This document shows positions 5,802-7,627 of a stretch of DNA of 7,627 nucleotides, one piece after another (position 1 is the stretch's first letter; each line of letters begins with the position of its first letter). The position numbers and the translations under genes were made by a program. Under the pieces are notes generated by a model. It was not told the origin of the DNA. It ran no database searches and saw only the letters and a program-made list of their open reading frames with translations. The stretch lies in contig JABIBH010000093.1 of NCBI GenBank assembly GCA_018652925.1, positions 1 through 7,627 on the forward strand. The letters run 5' to 3'. The stretch comes from a bacterium (GTDB taxonomy: Bacteria; Krumholzibacteriota; Krumholzibacteriia; LZORAL124-64-63).

Positions 5802-5806
5802 GAGGA
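5802..5806 (+). promoter_or_regulatory. Shine-Dalgarno for the TTG start of the ABC ATPase
   Basis: GAGGA lies seven bases upstream of TTG 5813, within the 15-nt gap after fabH. It supports TTG as the true start. The resulting N-terminus MIETSGLTKRFGDF is the normal one for this ATPase family. Confidence 0.65.
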
Positions 5807-5812
5807 AAAACC

Positions 5813-6511
5813 TTGATTGAAACCAGCGGGTTAACCAAACGGTTTGGTGATTTTGAAGCTCTCTCGGAGCTGAATATCTCAATTCCAACAGGTGAAATAA
5901 CAGGATTTCTGGGACCAAATGGTGCTGGGAAAACAACTGCTATGCGGATATTGACTTGTACTATGTCGCCAGATTGCGGGTCAGCAACTGTTGCTGGTTT
6001 TGATGTTGTTGATCAGCCTGATGAAGTTCGTAAACGCATCGGTTTTATGCCGGAAAATGCTCCTCTTTATCCAGACATGACTGTTACGGAGTTATTGAAT
6101 TTTGTAGCCAGAATAAAAGCTGTTGAGAGTGCGGATCACGTGGAATCGATTATCACTCAAACTGGCCTTGATTCCATGCGCGGGAAACTTGTAGCACATC
6201 TTTCACGCGGGTTCAGGCAGAGGGCAGCACTTGCTCAGGCATTGATTGGGGATCCTGAAATCCTGATTCTCGATGAGCCTACCAGCGGTCTTGATCCACA
6301 CCAGATTGTTGAAATCAGAGAGTTGATTCGCGATTTGCGCGGGCATCGAACTGTTTTGTTGAGCAGCCACCAACTTGATGAAGTTGCCAGAATTTGTTCA
6401 AAGGTTTTGATCATCGACAAAGGAAAGCTTGTAGTTGAAGTAGATCCACTGCAGGTGGAAGGTACTCTTGAAGACTTGTTCCTGCGTTCAACTTCGGGGG
6501 GTACAAGATAA
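5813..6511 (+). CDS. ABC transporter ATP-binding protein, GldA/NatA-like (ABC-2 exporter)
   Basis: This is the cytoplasmic ATPase of an ABC-2 type exporter, 232 residues long. In order: an aromatic A-loop region near FGDF (11-14), Walker A GPNGAGKTT (34-42), a Q-loop region reading FMPENAPLYPDMT with Glu in place of the usual Gln (about 81), signature LSRGFRQR (130-137) in place of LSGGQ, Walker B LILDEPTSGLDP (151-162) and the H-loop SSHQLDE with His186. Glu in the Q-loop and an LS-(K/R)-G-(F/Y)-x-QR signature are characteristic of GldA and related ABC-2 ATPases, so these are subfamily marks and not damage. The C-terminus EGTLEDLFLR is also typical. Its stop overlaps the start of the membrane gene (TAATG), which indicates translational coupling with its partner. 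The substrate is unknown, and gliding motility should not be assumed. Confidence 0.92.
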   Translation: MIETSGLTKRFGDFEALSELNISIPTGEITGFLGPNGAGKTTAMRILTCTMSPDCGSATVAGFDVVDQPDEVRKRIGFMPENAPLYPDMTVTELLNFVARIKAVESADHVESIITQTGLDSMRGKLVAHLSRGFRQRAALAQALIGDPEILILDEPTSGLDPHQIVEIRELIRDLRGHRTVLLSSHQLDEVARICSKVLIIDKGKLVVEVDPLQVEGTLEDLFLRSTSGGTR

Positions 6512-7627
6512 TGCGTTCATTATTTGCAATAACCAGTCGCGAAATCGGGAGTTTTTTCCACAGCTCAGTTGCACCTTTGGTACTGCTTGGATTCCTGCTA
6601 CTTGCCGGATTTACATTCATCGATACAACTCTGCAGTACAGTGTAATTTCACGCGAGGCGATGCGTTCAACACCTGGCGCATCGGCTGGTCTCAATGTTT
6701 CTGATGGCATAATCCAACCACTGGTTCATGCGGTTGGTGTATTGCTACTGTTTTTATTACCTGCAGTATCGATGCGATTGTTCAGCGAAGAATACCGCAG
6801 TGGTCGATACGATTTGATAATGAGTTGGCCGGTATCAGAACACCAATGGACTATTGGCAAGTTCCTGTCAGTTGTAGTTGCTGGTGCAGTTATGATTGTT
6901 GCGCTGGTTCCAATGTTCATTGCTGTTGGAATGCTGGCTCCACTTGAGCCGGGAACCCTGTTCACATCAATGCTGGGCTTATTGTTCATGGTAATGATTG
7001 TTGCTGCATGGGGGCTGTTTTTCTCATCACTGGTTCAGTACCAGGCAGTAAGCTATGTACTTACTTTTGTATTTATTCTGCTCTTGTATCTGGCTTCGAG
7101 TATGGAAACGGTTTTGCCTGGCGGGCTTGGAAAGTTTGGGAAAAACCTCTCTATTCCGTTTCATTTTCGCCGGCTCAGTTATGGCACAATAGACTCACGC
7201 GATATTATCTATTTCCTCTCACTGACAATTGCCGGTCTGTTTGCAACTACAAGTTCTCTGTCTGCCAGACGATTGCGTGGCAGCAGAATGGCATCAAAGT
7301 GGGTGCCATCGATATTGCTGATTGTATTACTTGTAGTGGTTAACATACTGGTTACGAGTAATCCGTTTTCAATCGATTTGACAAGTAATAAAAGATTCAG
7401 TCCTGCGCCTCAGACAGTGCAGGTGTTACAGAGCTTGAACAGCGAAGTTCATGTGGATGCTTTTTATGGTCGGAATGATCCCAGGCGTAAAGCACTGGAT
7501 GTAATGTTCAGCTACATGGCTCAAAAATCGGCGTTGTTCAGCTGGAATATGTATGATCCCGATCGGGATATTGTTGAAGTTGAAAAATCTGGTATTTCCA
7601 GAACACGATCGATTGTAGTTTCATGTG
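6511..7627 (+). CDS. GldF-GldG-like fused ABC-2 permease and auxiliary protein (3' truncated by window edge)
   Basis: The frame from ATG 6511 is open for 372 codons to the window edge with no stop. Residues 1-255 resemble an ABC-2/GldF permease: hydrophobic segments at about 20-38, 68-88, 117-142, 148-172, 178-196 and 232-248, with the conserved cytoplasmic loop FSEEYRSGRYDLIMSWPVS (91-109) before GKFL. Residues 256-372 look like the start of a GldG/ABC-auxiliary protein: a basic stretch, a further membrane anchor (about 265-282), then FSIDLTSNKRFSPAPQTVQVL (286-306), which matches the family's 'D-L-T-x-x-K-R-x-(T/S)-x-S/A-P-x-T' entry, and a soluble domain. GldF and GldG are normally separate genes. 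Here one polypeptide of probably 7+ helices spans both, with the GldG part facing the periplasm. It pairs with the upstream ATPase. The substrate is unknown. Confidence 0.82.
   Translation, partial: MRSLFAITSREIGSFFHSSVAPLVLLGFLLLAGFTFIDTTLQYSVISREAMRSTPGASAGLNVSDGIIQPLVHAVGVLLLFLLPAVSMRLFSEEYRSGRYDLIMSWPVSEHQWTIGKFLSVVVAGAVMIVALVPMFIAVGMLAPLEPGTLFTSMLGLLFMVMIVAAWGLFFSSLVQYQAVSYVLTFVFILLLYLASSMETVLPGGLGKFGKNLSIPFHFRRLSYGTIDSRDIIYFLSLTIAGLFATTSSLSARRLRGSRMASKWVPSILLIVLLVVVNILVTSNPFSIDLTSNKRFSPAPQTVQVLQSLNSEVHVDAFYGRNDPRRKALDVMFSYMAQKSALFSWNMYDPDRDIVEVEKSGISRTRSIVVSC

Noticed and set aside
7008..7343. Plus-strand 111-codon frame inside the fused permease gene
   Set aside because: The frame from ATG 6511 explains the same bases with clear membrane helices and a GldG-type motif; this one is an out-of-frame shadow.
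1..7627. Mobile elements, CRISPR arrays, tRNA or rRNA genes, phage genes
   Set aside because: I looked for transposase-like frames, terminal repeats, regularly spaced repeats and RNA-gene motifs on both strands and found none.

Overview
The window is a stretch of bacterial chromosome with every supported gene on the + strand. By eye the base composition leans moderately towards AT. It opens inside secY and runs through the distal part of a spc/alpha-type ribosomal operon: secY (3' end), adk, map, infA, rpmJ, rpsM, rpsK, rpoA, rplQ. A strong intrinsic terminator follows at 4638-4669. A second transcription unit then begins, with fabH, an ABC-transporter ATPase of the GldA/NatA type, and a large membrane protein that continues past the right edge.

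Organism: the protein sequences are clearly bacterial. RpoA has the LERGFGQTLG motif and a complete alpha-CTD, L36 is of the zinc type, and FabH has the Cys-His-Asn triad. rpsD (S4) is absent between rpsK and rpoA. That arrangement is known in spirochaetes, chlamydiae and some other lineages, while most proteobacteria and Bacteroidetes keep rpsD there. The short N-terminus of RpoA, the FabH sequence around residues 198-230, the acidic L17 tail and the Gld-like exporter suggest an FCB/PVC-like Gram-negative lineage. This is inference, and the phylum cannot be fixed from the window alone.

Region 1 (1-4616) makes translation, transcription and secretion machinery: the SecY channel, adenylate kinase, methionine aminopeptidase, IF-1, ribosomal proteins L36, S13, S11 and L17, and the RNA polymerase alpha subunit. 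Spacing is tight (9 to 83 nt, plus one 29-nt overlap between adk and map), as expected of one polycistronic mRNA. Several small inverted repeats lie in the gaps before rpmJ, rpsM, rpoA and rplQ. They are candidates for RNA-level control but are short.

Region 2 (4617-4792) holds the terminator and a possible promoter. Region 3 (4793-7627) carries fabH (initiation of fatty-acid synthesis) 15 nt upstream of the ABC ATPase, whose stop overlaps the start of the next gene (TAATG). That last gene reads open for 372 codons to the edge. It joins a six-helix GldF-like permease to the membrane anchor and start of a GldG-like extracytoplasmic domain, so it appears to be a GldF-GldG fusion. This fused exporter is the most interesting item here. 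Otherwise the window is largely housekeeping, and I see no CRISPR array, insertion sequence, tRNA, rRNA or defence system.
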